Shown: one piece after another, positions 12,801 to 25,880 of the stretch
Numbering within the stretch: the stretch's first letter is position 1
How the letters are laid out: the number at the start of each line of letters is the position of its first letter
Translations under genes and position numbers: made by a program
The notes under the pieces: generated by a model
What the model was told of the DNA's origin: nothing
Databases searched by the model: none
The model's input: the letters and a program-made list of their open reading frames with translations, nothing else
Origin: Lepisosteus oculatus
Taxonomy: Eukaryota; Chordata; Actinopteri; Semionotiformes; Lepisosteidae
Direction of reading: 5' to 3'
DNA length: 64,000 nt
Assembly: GCF_040954835.1 (NCBI RefSeq)
Contig: NC_090696.1
Coordinates: forward strand, 62,216,222 to 62,280,221

Positions 12801-14022
12801 CTATTATGCTTTCTAGTACATTTAGCTGGTAACATACAGGGATCTCCTCATAGCTTGTGACATAATAGTAGTTCATTTAAAAACATAAAGGGTTAAAAAT
12901 GAGGGAGGCTATTCACCCCATCTCTAACATAATTACTTTCTTTTAACCACACAGTGGATTTCATAGAAGAGTACAGCAATGTACAGTGACCATCACTTAA
13001 CAGTAGTGTAGCAGAAGCTGGGCTCAGATGCTGGATGGAATGTAACAATACACAGATCAATCAACAGCACAGGGCTTGAATGCGAAAACTCAGCAGTTCC
13101 ATTTTTCTTGGAGGAAATTATTCAAGAGCAAAAGGGAAAAATGCCAGAGAGGTCCTCCCGGGGATGAATGGACATGGCAAACGCCAATGGAAAGAAGTGG
13201 TTTAGTGAGTATGAGTGCTGGAGCCGCACTTTAAGCGTTCACCTGGATATTTTGCAGGGAAAGAAGAAGAAGAGGAAGAGAGAGAAGTTACAAGAGCCTG
13301 CATCAGGTAACCAGACTGCTTTCCCCTTTTGTCGACACTAATGAGGTCAGAATACTGGGTGTGACGTAATTCCTTGCATTTCTTGCGCTTGTGTGTAATG
13401 TGCAGACAAAAGGCAAACGTGAAACAGAAGAAATAGTTAGCTGTTTGTTTTTGTGGGAGGACGGCCCTCTGACGTGTATCGTTTTTTGGAGTTTTCATTC
13501 CAATTTTTGCAAAAACACTCTTCAATGGACCCTCCTCCTATATCCCCATTGCAGTCTAACCTTGTTTGGCATTCATTGAGTAAGCACGTGCTGCCTGTTG
13601 CGCAGGTATATTGTGACTTCCTAAACAATAGTCTCTTGCCTTTTCTATGTGCCTCTGATCTTTATTCCTGCCCATCTTCTACACAGAACCTAGACTTATA
13701 GGATTAGTCTGTGAAGAGGTTTACCCGGGGAGGAAAAAAGCACACAATTGTTATTCACTATTAATGGCTTAACACTGCATAATGTCCTTTTCGCTATGTT
13801 TTTGCTACCGTGTGTAATTGTGTATGTTCCCTTATTTGCAATGACAGCAATTTATATGTATATTGAAAATCTTTAATCCTCACTTGTGTATATAAAGTAC
13901 GATGTACATACACAAATGTATACGGTAGATGTTTTCTCTTTTTTTGTTGGGGGGAAAAAACATTAAAAAGACCAACATTTTCTACAGGTACAAGCCAGAG
14001 AATGAAAACTGCGTACATCTGA
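3832..14022 (+). CDS. lef1: LEF1, HMG-box transcription factor of the Wnt pathway (5'-partial, 7 coding exons in window)
   Basis: LEF1 binds CTTTGA(A/T) sites through one HMG box, bends DNA in the nucleus and recruits beta-catenin to Wnt targets. Coding exons read here: 3832-3922, 4492-4575, 6633-6752, 7553-7715, 8258-8365, 13258-13306 and 13988-14022 (stop TGA 14020-14022). All join in frame with GT-AG signals. Exon 3832-3922 encodes [20 protein letters not shown] and onward to ITPPLGW, the exon that is alternatively spliced in mammals. The next two carry [15 protein letters not shown] and [20 protein letters not shown]. Exons 7553-7715 and 8258-8365 hold the HMG box ([19 protein letters not shown] through [10 protein letters not shown]). 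Exon 13258-13306 gives the basic [12 protein letters not shown] tail and the last exon gives [11 protein letters not shown], the short LEF1-type end without a CRARF E-tail. [15 protein letters not shown] before the box favours LEF1 over TCF7 or TCF7L1/2. The N-terminal exons lie upstream of the window. Intron lengths are 0.5-4.9 kb. Confidence 0.97.
8366..13257 (+). other. LEF1 intron between HMG-box and basic-tail exons
   Basis: This 4.9 kb intron holds a degenerate DIRS-like fragment (11100-12250) and short CA/TG-rich runs near 9839-9870. No additional TCF-type C-terminal exon was found. Confidence 0.6.
11100..12250 (-). mobile_element. Degenerate DIRS-like retrotransposon fragment
   Basis: Read on the minus strand, segments resemble the region following reverse transcriptase in fish DIRS-type elements. 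[13 protein letters not shown] is like the WPxxxLYAFPP motif. [20 protein letters not shown] fits PLLxxVLRRVxxxxAxVxLVAP, and near 12010-12040 a decayed LLMASIAIV matches LMASAIAVVPLG. Stops and frame changes break the frame. The GC content is visibly higher than in the surrounding intron. A 27-bp direct repeat (gagtcctctta.ctgggttgat type) sits at about 11728-11785. Confidence 0.55.
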
Positions 14023-14028
14023 GCAATG

Positions 14029-17000
14029 GTAAGAAAATCTCAACTACATTATGTATTGGTTTATCTGCTGACAGATACGTTTGTTATTAGTGACATGTTG
14101 TGTTCTAAACACATTACTTTGAATAATATGAATTTACAGACTAATCCTAAAAGTCTACCTTAAAAAAATGTTGTATACATATTCCTGAATTTAGGGAAGG
14201 TCTTTGGCCCATGTAGCTCTTTAGATTGCTATTAGCTGATTTCTTTTTCAGCAGCTTTAGTTTAACTTTATGTATATTTCATACAAGGCTGTCATAATAT
14301 CTAGATTGGTATGTATAGAAATGTTTTAAAAATGAGGCTTTTGATCCACAAACCATGTGATAGCATTTCATGAAAGATAACCATGATTAGATGATAAATT
14401 TATCGAATGTATTATTGTAAAACTACAACTGCTGTAGTGCACAGGGAGACGAAAGATGAATGGCTCTAACAGAAGAGTGTAGTAGCGAGTAATTTTGAGA
14501 TAATTTTGACGGTCTTCATTTGAGACATCATTTTCAAATGGTAAATGGCATTATAAACCATTCTAGCAATACCTTTTCGACACGAGGTTGGCACGACGCT
14601 GTCAAAGCAAGACAGGAGTTTGCATGGTTTCCCTGTATCTCTGTGGGTTTTCTCTGAGGGGGCACCTCCCACTTTTCAAAGACATGCTGACTAGGTTCAT
14701 TTGTGTCTTTAAATTCTGACATCCCATCCACTGTACAGTCATGTCTTCTCTAGGATAGGCACAAGGTAACTGGGATCCTTCTCAGAAATAAACAGCCTGA
14801 TAATGAATAGGATAGATGTTTTTAGACTCTAATGGCAGATGATTCATCTTAGCAAATAGGAGTGAAGGTACTTAGATTCAAAGTGAATTCCTACTTTTTA
14901 AAGAGGGGTTCCAGTGCATGTCTATAAAACTACAAATATTCAGCATTTGAAGTGATGGAAAATTGTTTTGCAAAATGCCCTTTTGGGGGGGGAGGGCAGA
15001 GACAGTTTTTATACAGTCTGCAGCAGTCAAGAAGGATTCATTTAAACAGATTAAAATCTCAAAGCAAGCCTTAATAGTACTTAAAATAACACTGTTCTAA
15101 CAGTCCACAGTTAGGAATGTTAAACTTGTGCAGAGTTTCAGGTTGAAGTGATTGTATCTAGCTAGTTACCAATCGTTTTGCTTTCTTGTTTGATTTTTCC
15201 CTTTTACTGTAAACCCTTCTTATTAGCATGTAACTATCTCTTCAAGTGCATTTTACTGTGCTTTCTCCAGAACTGTGAGGCTTAGCAAAATGCTGACACA
15301 ATTTGATTAATGAAACCATTTCCTTGACAAAAGATGGTCCCTTGTCTTCCCGTGAGCTGTATTTATTGAGATTGGTTCGGAAAATCATTGAATATGCTAG
15401 CAAACATACTTCAGCACTGATCCCATAATTAGCAGTGCCAGGCAGAAGGTAGATTGACACCTTGACTGATTTATCATGACAACCTGAAACAAATATGCAT
15501 AATACCAAGAATACTGGAGCAATTCAAAAGCAGTCAATTTATGCATATCCCAAGAGCTGGATTGAAGCTGGTTTAGCATAGACTACAGAAAACATTGCTA
15601 AATGAACTTTTTGGTTATTGTCTTTATCCTTTCTCATTTGATCAGTACATGACATGGATTTTCTAATAGTGTATATACGTTTTCCACATAATTTATATAA
15701 ATCATATTAAACCTTCTCAGCAATCATAAAGCAAAAGTTTCAATATTCCTGCCTGTTATTTTGTCATTTCATTGAGAATGTTTAATGAGATTCTTTTAAT
15801 TAGATTGTAATTTCTGTTCTTGGGTCACATAAAATTAGGAATTTAATAGTCATTTGTGGTGTTTATTTTCTGTTTCATGTTTTGCTTGTTACAACATATA
15901 ACTATTCAGCAAGAAGCATTTTTAAGAGTGTTTGTTCTATGATAAACAATGTATTAATATTACAAAATAAACAGCTCTATGATCAATTGTAAAAATAGTC
16001 TACAGTCATGTTGGGTGTAGAATAGTACAGAAATTTTGAAAATTACCTACTTAAGAGTTCAAGAGAAAACTTTATTTTACTTTTTAATTGAACAGAATTG
16101 CTAATTTATTTTAATATTGCACATATGTGATTAATTTTAATTCCCCTTTATTAAGAGTTGTATCAAACCAAAAAAATAAGATTTAAGAAGAATTAAAAAA
16201 TTCAAAACAGATGTCTTTTCTTTTGATTGGCCACTAAAAAGTGTAGAAAACAAATTGGAAGAACACCTTCAAAAACAATGTGAATTCATGAACCAAAACG
16301 GATATAGTGTATTTATGTCTCAATATGCACAACCTTTGAACACTCTTACTTTCTTTGTTGACACTTTACTCTATTGAGAACTTGAAGCATTTCTGATAAA
16401 ACTTGTGTCTTTGGATTTGGATTTTGGATGAGTGCCGATTGTAGTCTTGAGATCGGTGGTTGGAATCTGGTGCAGGGTTGTGGAGATATCCCTGGCACAT
16501 AGCAGTTGGCTTGGTGTCTTGCCAGGAACCTGTCAGCTTACAGTGACATCTTTCCCCTCTCTCGTGCCTTACTTCCGCCATCGATGTTGTCAATGGCGAC
16601 TGTACTTGATATATGAAAAAGAAGCCTGACAGTGTGCGTTTCAGAAGACGCCGTTTTTGTCATCACTGGTATGTGGATTGCTGGCAGTGAGTTAAGTTGA
16701 TTAAGTCTTGTTATTTACAAATTGGATGCCTTAAAAGAAAATTGATTTTAAATTTAAAAGGAAAAACGGATGTCTATAAATCAGGTTTGTTGTACCGCAC
16801 ATACAGTAGACAATATTGGATTGTGTGAGAATGGCTTGTGTTGATGACCTTCCATTAAATTGAATAAGAAAAATAGTGTAGCATACTGTGCAATAGCTGC
16901 TGCTTACTAAAGTATCAAATGTTATATGCAGGGGTACCACAATTTCTATTACAGCCTTATGTCAGTCCAGTTTGGGGGTTTTATTTTTCTGTTCTATTTC

Positions 17001-20000
17001 TTCGGACAAGGATTTAGGCAAGTCTGAACTTATTCATTATGTACAGTATCTTTCTGGTTATGAAGATGATCAGTGATTTCTTCCATCTTACCAAGTGATT
17101 GGCCTCATGTATTGAAAAAGATTAGTGTAGACTGAATAGAGAAGAATGATGCCAGGAAGTTGAAGGGTTATAACACCAAATTACAGTATGCAGAGATACG
17201 AAAGATGGATACTGTATGTTCATGTGCAGCAGATGTTAACACTGCAGTTGAGGAGCTGGAATCCAGTCAAATTTCTTTCCTCCTCTGATCAAGAAAGACG
17301 TAAAATAGTACGCCTTTCAACCAGCTGCTTCCACTCTCACAGCAGAATTGGCTGTTTCTTTGTGCAAAAAACATGTCCTTGCTGAATTGGTTGCTTTGAA
17401 TTCGTGAAACCCAAATCTCTCCCGTTTTCTCTGTTTAGTCTGGTCCGAATAATCCTTTTCATATACCAGCCTGGAGATTTTTATCAATGTATGACATGCA
17501 GATTCCCTCAAGGTTTCTACTTCTGCCACTGTGCATTTTCACCCAGAGAACTTTAATGCAGTAAAGATGTTTTTAGACTTCATTGGTTTGGTCAAAGAGT
17601 TGCAAATGATAGCAAACTCAATGTAGATTATTCCAGATGGTTTTGTGGCTTTCTTGTGTAGCCCAGCACATTTGAAGTTGAAGTTTAGCTACAATTAGGC
17701 CAGGACCTGACTGATGTTGGCCTACTACGTGGCTACCCAGCTGGAACTAGTGAGCATAAGCTGACACGAACTTGGTTTTGACATTAATTTCAAATCTTAT
17801 GCCTTGTATTTTTCTTTCTGCTTTGTAATGTTAGCCTGTCTTCACACTAGAACTATTTTTATGGTCCTGGTTTGGGACCTTTGAAATAAAATCTATAAAA
17901 TTATGGTCTACTATGGAAATGAACCAAACAGATCTCCTGAAGAAGTGTTCACAATGCCTTGAATATATATATATAAATATTTGCACAAGGAAAAAAGAAA
18001 CCCAGCTACACTCAAAATCTGTCAGATTCCTACTTTTTTGTTTTCTATGGGTCCAACATTATGGTCAGAATATTAGTTTTCTTTCACCATAACTGGAAGA
18101 AGACCACCTACAGTATAAATCTCTGCAAAAGACCTTCTGGCGATCAGATTAATAAGGTTTCATGCCACAGGGTAAGAATGAATACAGTGTGTGCAGAAAG
18201 GAAGTGTGTGAAAACATTTCAGAACTGATAGATGAAAAGTGTGATACAGGAATGTCTATAATTTATCATTTATGAGCTTGCAACACTCTGCTAACTGTAA
18301 CCACCACTTGCTGTGTCCTGTATCAGTGACTGTAGTTAAAGGATTCAGCTGTCAGACTTTGATGGGAGAAAAACAAATGGTCTTATACTTCACTTGTTCT
18401 CTTAGCTCCTCAACCCTCTAAGCACTGAAATCCACTTGCTAGCTGCAATTAGGCAAGGTCCTGAGCTTCCCTTAATTTCAGAGCTTTTTCAAATTGAAAC
18501 CTTACCTTCAGGACACAATCATATGCAGCAGCTGAGTTTCATTTTGTTATTTCTGACCTGTTATAATTGGTATAGGATGTCTGAATGCACCACACTGTTC
18601 AGCAGTGGCTTCGTCTTGCCATGAGCATTGGAGCGAAGATGAGACTCTGAAACAGTCCTATAAAATGCATGCATCTCACACCTTTTAATAGCACAAGTCA
18701 TTATATAGCATGTTTGACAAAGGGAAGTCTGAATTGAAATCAAAGGATGTTTTCCTACTAATACTTTAAAAAGAATCTTCATTGAAGTGTTACCTGATAT
18801 TTCTTTTAGCAGAGCTTAGATGAGAAAAAGCAGTAAGTTACAGACCTTATATAACTTTAATTAGCTCCTTCTCCTGTGCATGTAAAGTCAAGTTAGCAGC
18901 AGCCTAAGTCTGGTCTATGTCTAGTAGCATTATGATTGAATGAAGATCTGCTTAATATTCATGTAGATAATTATTTGCGACTAATACTTTTACCTTTTTT
19001 AATGCTTTTATTTGCCTAATCCATCTGCATCTTTTAAGTCTGATTTACATTTTCATCTTGTCATTTTAAGTCACAACACTTGAGAAGTTTCTAAAATAGC
19101 ATAACTCCTTTCATGATTTTCTCATTAATATTATTAATAATAGTTGTAATCATAGTCTTGACAAGGATCTTTAGAATGCCACAGAAATCTCAGTCTTTTT
19201 TCCAAATAAATTGAACCTGACTATGGGTCAGGACTGCAGTCATAGCAGAGTCATAGCAGAGTCATAGACCAAGGAATTTACTCTCCTGAATCAATGCTGC
19301 AAAAAGAAAAATGTGCTTTTTTAAGATTAAATTTGCTGCTTTGTATTAATTGTAAAGAAAATAAGAATACAAAATTTAGAATTTTGTGTATAAGAGTATA
19401 GTTTTTTGTGAATACTAAATCGATAGTGTGTTTTTTCTTTGATGGTATGGAAGCATACTGTACACCTATTTTTCTCACTGTCTGGACTGGTTAACATATC
19501 GGCATTGGTTCTGTGAAATTTTTGTTCCATGTGTTCATTGAGATTGGTGGGCTTTCTTGGCACTCCTGGCTTCTATCAGGTCCACCCAGAACATTCTGGT
19601 AGCATTTTGTTTGTTTTCCTCTTTAGAAATGCATGGTTTTAAACGTTATGTTGGAATTTGAAACTGTCAGGGAGCCTACAACCACTGGGTATAATTGTGG
19701 TCAATTGTATGTCTTGGTACTTTGCATTTCGTTTCCCACAATTATTCAAATTTTCTCCAGACTCCAGTCTTTTCTTGGTAGGTTTCTTCTTATTTGTGGA
19801 TGTTTAAGCCCCTGTCTGTTCCCAGTTTGAAGATAGTGTTAGCAAGGAAGGCAAAGCAAAATGTATGTGTTCTAAACTTTTTTTTTTTCAGAAGAAACAT
19901 CCATAGACGTTTAGCTGTTCTTGTTTTGTTTTTTATGGACTCTTTCTCCTTATGTGGATTTTCGTGGATCATTTATGGTCAAAATATTGTAGTCTACCTC

Positions 20001-23000
20001 TTAGCCTGAAAAGTGAGTTACTTAAAAAAAAATATATATATATATTTTATGGAATATCAAATCTTCCCACAGCATGCCCCCTCTTTTGGCAATAGATTTT
20101 TGAATAGTGTAACAGTCTTTTGTTTTGCCTGTTGTGGAATGAATGATGGAATTCATTCGGTTTGAATTTATTAAAATAGTTGGGATGTTTTATGAATTAG
20201 GTTTGTCAGTGATTACCTATGTATTGGTAAGCTTTAATATAGGACAAGCCAAGGCGTTTCTATAAAATATCCCACTGCATGTGGATGAGACATAAAGTGA
20301 AGTGGGTTCAGCCACCCAGTATGTGGTGTGGACTGGAAAGCTTGTCCTGTGGATTATAAAATGATACAATTATTTTTTTTTAAAGAAAATGTTTCACAGT
20401 GTAACGGTATACATGTGAAGATGTGTCTTTTAACATTTTATATTGTATTTTTACTTCACAATAGAAGTAAACTCAACAATTTCATCCATTGTGAAATTGC
20501 ATGGAAAGTTCTATTTAAAAAAAAAAGGATAGGTCAAGATACATATGCCTACGGGCAGAATTTCTGTGACTGTGGTGTTGATTCCAGTAACTGAAATGCA
20601 TTCTTAAACGTGTACCGTATGTGGCATGTTGAAATATGGCTCCTCACTGTAAAAACTATGGTGCACAGTTATCCTTTACTGTAATAGGTGATGTGAGTAA
20701 CAACTAAGACCATGAAAGCAACCAAGCTTGTTAAACAAAGATTTTTTTTTTGCCTTGGACATTTTTAATTACATCTCTACAAAGTAATTATTAAATAATT
20801 ACATCTTTACAAAGTGTTGTTGACGAATCATGGACTTGGTGCACGCAAACCCAGCTAAGCGGTGAAGGAAATGGTAGGAGATTGGCACAAAAAGTGTATT
20901 CCCTTGTGCTTTTTTTTTTTTGCTTCCTGTGCCACTTCCTCTGCTTCCCCTGTTGCATCCAGAGGGTCTGTTTTTTTTCTGTTTTTACTTGACCTGCATC
21001 ACTGGTTGCGGTCTGCCATTGTTAATGTAGTCTTCCTTTGATTATGGCGTCTGGAAGAAAGGTGTCCAGGTAGAGGGAGGGAGAGGGTGGGAGGCAGCTC
21101 GCAGTCAGCTGTTTACTGTGAGGTCTGTTCTGTTTGTACTGGAGGTCTTTTTGGGAGAAGTTCTGGCTCCTACAGTCAATGCAGTCTGAATCCCCCCCCC
21201 CCCCTCCGCCCTCCCTGTTCCTTCCCTGAAATCTGCGACTCACAGCAGTTTCTTTGAAGCCTAACCACAGCAGAGGGAGCAGTCACAGTGATCCTTTGAT
21301 TGTGCCGCCCTGGCCTGCGGATCAGGCCGTGCAGGGGCATGCCTGGCTTGGCTAGACTTCAGCTGTGGCCCCCAGCAATGTCTCAGATGTGGGCAATCCC
21401 CAGTCTCTTCAGCACATGTCTGTGGTTTCTTGGAGGGATCCTGATGTAACTAGTCTGCACAGTTCTCGCTTGCTGAGGAGCTGAGGGGTGTTTACACTCC
21501 CAAGTCTCCAGTCCGGCTTTGTTTTGTTCCCCCCCAGTTTTTCAGGAGGAGTTTCAACCTTTTCCCCCCTCAAACTATGTTCCTAACGGAGGTAAAACAA
21601 ATACACGTTACTTACTGTACTTTATTTTCTGGGTGAAGGGAAGAATGTTAAAAGTTAACTAATGAAAAGGGAAAAGTTACTTTAAAAACCTGTAAAAGGA
21701 ATGTGTTGTTGGACGCCTGGTTTTGTATTTAGGCTTCCTAAGAATCTGCTGTTCGTGACGTAGTCAGATGTTTTGTCGTTCAGGAGAGCCAAATGCTGAT
21801 GGATTTATAAGCAAGAATGATAGTTTTCGGATTCCTCCCAGCAGGCAACAGGTCTTTCACATACAGTTTATTATGTAGTATAATAAAGACACTGAAACTC
21901 TATAATCTTCATAAGTGTACACAGAGAATAGTAAAAGTCAGAAGAGCAATTCTTTAGTCTTTTGTTTTCAGCATTTACCAATGGGACAGGTACTTTTCAC
22001 AGTTAAGGGAATAGATGTTGTTTTGCATCAGATTTCTCTATGCACTATATACACTGCTAAACCATAGAGCACTCCTTAAGAAGACAGCCTTGCAAGTGAT
22101 CCACCACAGATTTTACTACAAACATGGCACTCTCAACACCCCACTGATCTCCCAAGACACAGTTTAAGATGGTTGGGGTAACAAGCATTTAGTGAGGTCA
22201 TATTTCATTTCCATATTTAAGGAAGTTATGGGGGTAATTTCTAATTAGAATCTTCCTTTTTTCCTATCGGTGCAGAAACAAAGATATATAATTAGGTAGT
22301 GCTGCCTTAATTAAAACAGGATGCATAGCTGCTAAAGTGCAGCTTGACTTGGTCTCTTCAGAATCATCTGACCAGTTTGAGATCAGCTCATAAGAAATAC
22401 CTAAAGGACGAGAGCTGCTGCACAGCTGATTTTGAAACTTTACATCAGGAAATATTCTCTGTAACCTCCTATCCAAGACTTTTTTGCGACACCAGAATTC
22501 GATTCACTCAATAACTTAATTCAGCTATAACGTCTGCAGAAAGCTTAAAAGATGTAGCCAATAGCACGCTATTTTGTTCAATTTTATTACTTCCTGCTGC
22601 TAGATTTTTTTTTCTGCAAGCAAATTTTCAAATGTTTTTTTCAAGCGTACGAGTTTGAAAGAGACCCAAGCCGAGGGGAGAAGAGTGCAGGCAGGAGAGC
22701 AGCACAGCTGCGACCCTTTGATTTGTAGTCGGAGATGAAGGCCACGATTGAGAACCGTAGGGCCGGGCCAGTTATCTTAACCTCCCACACTTCAAAGACA
22801 GCCCGCCGCCCTGGCCAGGAGAAGCCAGCCCTTGAAACAGAAGAGTGTTTCATTTCCTCCTCGTCCAGTCGGCATTCCTGAGTGCTAATGGGGAGTAGCT
22901 CTTGAATCCCGGCGTTTGTGTCCGAGAGGCTGTGAAGGCCTGGACTGGCGCCCCCCACCCCCCCTCACAGCCTTCTTCCTCGACAGGAAGCCCAGTGTTT

Positions 23001-24631
23001 TCATCTGAGGCCGAGAGGAAAAACCTTCCCAGGAAGAGCCGGTCAGAGCAGGGCTTTGAAATCCTGGGATGAAAAGGGGAGAGGAGGTAAATAAAAGCGA
23101 CAGGGTGCTCTCACCGGCACTGCCTGCCCCGTTTTCCGCGGCTCGGGGTCAGCTCTCCCTGGGAAAGGCGGCTCTCCTCAGCCTCTTTCATCCACATGTG
23201 GCAAAGCCGTCTGGACGGGAACTGAGGAGGGGTGGGGGGTGGGAAGTCGGGAGGCTTTCACTGAAATGTCAAGAAGTAGAGATCGAGTTTCGGGTTCTCC
23301 CAAGCGACTGCCTGAGCGTCGCTTTGGTCTTTGTTTTTGGTCTTGCACAAAGCTTGGAAAAAACTCAATTTTGAATTACAAAAGAGTTTACTGTCAATAC
23401 CGAGATTTCTCCTTTTCCCTGGAGTTTTGAAATTGTAGCATAATTTTGCATATTGGTAAGCAAAATCTAATTGTATTTTGAATATTATGATCTGTACTAC
23501 CAACCCTCTGATGTCCTTATAACTAAACAAAGTATGGCTGGTTTGTGAACTTTCTTTGTGAAATTAAGCTTTTTTAATATTTTATATACAGTATATAGCG
23601 CACATCACTTGCACTAGTTTACAACCCATGCTGAAACAAGCTTCAGTACGTATGAATACATGCTTTTAGCCATTTTAAAACTATTTTTGGTTGCATAGCT
23701 TTTTTTTTGCTTAGGGAATTTAAAATCATCTTGCTTTGTTGGTCTGCTTTATTTCGGAAAGCTGGAAATGTGAGTTTTACTTTCCCCTCTTCTCTGTATG
23801 GTAACTGCCAAATATTCAACTGCAGGGTAGCAGAGATAAACATTTAGTTAGAAATTGCACCACAGTGGAGGAGATTACCTTATGTGTCAGAGTGACCTGC
23901 AGACTACAGAGATGAAAGTTTTATCTATATAGTGTTAAACTTGGGAAACTGTCAACAGAGACTGAATGCAAAATGCTAGATACCAATGAGGAGCACAACC
24001 ATGCAGTGAGAGACTTAAAATGAACTTCCAGCATGACTGGCAATCGTCTTAAATGGCTCATTCCCATGGGTTTGTTTTGTGCTTTACTTACCACCGTGAG
24101 CTGCAGGTTTTTGCCAAGGATACAGTGTAATTCCATGCGATTATTTCTAGTTCATACCGTTCATCTGAATAAACTATAAAGACTGTGGTTATCTTCAGAG
24201 TGAATATGCTGCCATTCTACAGGTAGAAACTGTGCTGCAGAAGTAATCTTTCTGTTAATTTCTGTACATTTTATTTTTGCTCTAACAGAACATCTGTTTA
24301 TCTATGAAGATTAGTATTACTATAGGAACAACAGAACCTATGGTAATACTATGGTGCTGTAATGGGAACAGAAGTATCTTAAAATACTGTCTTTCAAAAC
24401 CTGTTTTCTGTGTGATCAAAAAGTATTAATTTTTTGTGTCTCCACAAACCTCCTGCACATAAATATCTCATCAGGAACAGACTGAAGAACAATTTTGCAT
24501 GCTCGAAGTCCAGTAAGGGATGTTCATCAGCTTTAGAATTTGGATTCTATGCAGCAAATAAATGAGGACTGTATTGAGTTGAGACTGTGTTGACTGTAAG
24601 CTTGGCTTTAGTGTTGTTCTCTGCTCTTCCC
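14029..24631 (+). other. LEF1 3'-UTR intron, 10.6 kb
   Basis: No coding exon was found. The intron contains small local duplications (19230-19268, 20768-20818), a C-run at 21191-21205, several CCTTTGAT motifs (18739 reverse, 21035, 21293, 22715) and a CpG-dense block (22640-23330). The rest is AT-rich and featureless to me. Confidence 0.6.
22640..23330. other. CpG-dense block inside the LEF1 3'-UTR intron
   Basis: About 0.7 kb is GC-rich with many CpG pairs (for example ttttccgcggctcggggtc and agccgtctggacggg) between AT-rich flanks. It holds one CCTTTGAT motif at 22715-22722 and a donor-like gaggaggtaaat near 23082. It could be an alternative or antisense promoter or an enhancer. The open frames within it do not look like protein. 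Confidence 0.4.
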
Positions 24632-25880
24632 AGGAGGAAAACGAAACACTTTCTCCACGTGCAAAGCGAAGGCAGCAGCTTCGGGGCCCCTTTTAGAGAT
24701 GGAAGCCTGCTAGACCCAAATGGCCCAGTCCACCCCAAGAGGAACCCAGAGCATTGACAACGTTCTTCATCCTGCAGTCACTGCTTTAGAGACACTGAAC
24801 TGTAAAGACAATCACACTCTGACCCTCACTTGAACACAGTATGCACACAAAAAAAAACCCAACAAAATATCAACGTTCTCACAGCCACAAACTCGCCACC
24901 TGTTTTGAAGAGTACAAATTCCTGGATTCTCACAGTCGCACATGCCTGTGTCTAAGCTGTTTACGAACACCTCAGTTTTTTTGTTTTTTTCATCCTACTG
25001 CCCTCTACAGCACTCCTTCTGCCTGGCACACTAGATATTTTTATCCACATTTGGCTAGAAAGCATGCCCCCCCCTTGTTTTCACCTTGGCACACACCCTG
25101 TTCAGACTACATTGCCACGCAGAACATAGAGGGATCATGTGTTGTCAAGGAAACGGACACTCAAACCTCTGTTAGTTAAAACAAAATGGTGCAAAAGGAT
25201 CAATGCCGATTAGTTTTTTTGGGGTTCAAGTTTATTTTGAATGCTTTTATATTTTAACTTTTAAGTTTTAATTTCTTGGTGTATATTTTCAGTGGTTGTT
25301 TTTGTTTTTATTTTTTTATACGGAAAATAAATAAGCTTTGGAAACAGGAAGGCCATGTTTTTTGTTTTTCCTGTTGAAGCGTCTTGCAGAAATGAGAAAA
25401 AATAAAGGCTTCTTTTGATAACTATTTGTAACAAATAGTGACCTCTCAGTCTTTGTCAAATGTACATTAGAGCTCAATACGTGTACTTTTTTAAAAAGTT
25501 GTCAAGATATGTCAGTTATACTTTTCTTGGTATTTTTGCAGGTGATTATATGAACAAGCAGTTAAAATAGGCAACCAGAAGCCTATATTTTCCTTTCTCA
25601 ACAAACAAATGGAACAAATATATATATATATCCCAGCACTTGGCAGTCTATTTTATTGCAATGTATTTGTCTTCTGTTTCTGGTAGCTAATAGTGATCTT
25701 ATGCCATTTCTACTCCATGCAAGCATTTCTGTAACATTTTTAGTATTAACTGATACATTTTTCCTTTATTTTTGAATCACTGTCAACTTGGGATAGCACT
25801 TTGCTTCCAAGTGGTTACATTTTAAATGTGTTTAAACATATTTTTGTTTTTTTAAGAAAATAAAAAGACAGCATTGACTG
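24632..25880 (+). other. lef1: LEF1 terminal exon, 3' UTR only
   Basis: The stop codon is followed by only 6 nt before a donor (atg|gtaaga, intron from 14029). The matching acceptor is cttcccag at 24624-24631. The text after it (gaggaaaacgaaacac, then cgtgcaaagcgaaggcag and gagatggaagc) resembles the human LEF1 3' UTR as I remember it, directly downstream of the same junction. The similarity resumes near 25189 (gtgcaaaaggatc) and in the T-rich end near 25210-25330. Candidate poly(A) signals AATAAA are at 25326, 25401 and 25859. The last is followed by a GU-rich stretch (gagtctctgtgtta) near 25886, so the end at about 25880 is an estimate. Confidence 0.82.
25326..25864 (+). terminator. lef1: LEF1 candidate poly(A) signals
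   Basis: There are three AATAAA hexamers on the + strand, at 25326-25331, 25401-25406 and 25859-25864. They follow the conserved T-rich end of the LEF1 3' UTR. Which one is used cannot be told from sequence; alternative polyadenylation is plausible. Confidence 0.5.

Noticed and set aside
19230-19268. Tandem agagtcatagc units
   Set aside because: Only about three short copies; an ordinary minisatellite-like slip, not CRISPR-like.
20768-20818. Short direct duplication of aattacatctctacaaag
   Set aside because: Local AT-rich duplication with no element structure.
21191-21205. Poly-C run (also 33832-33844)
   Set aside because: Simple sequence, likely length-variable or affected by sequencing error; no function inferred.
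22641-22958. 105-codon minus-strand frame
   Set aside because: It lies in the CpG-dense block; the composition has no protein-like pattern and there are no splice signals.
24841-25179. 112-codon + strand frame
   Set aside because: It falls inside the LEF1 3' UTR exon and is low-complexity.
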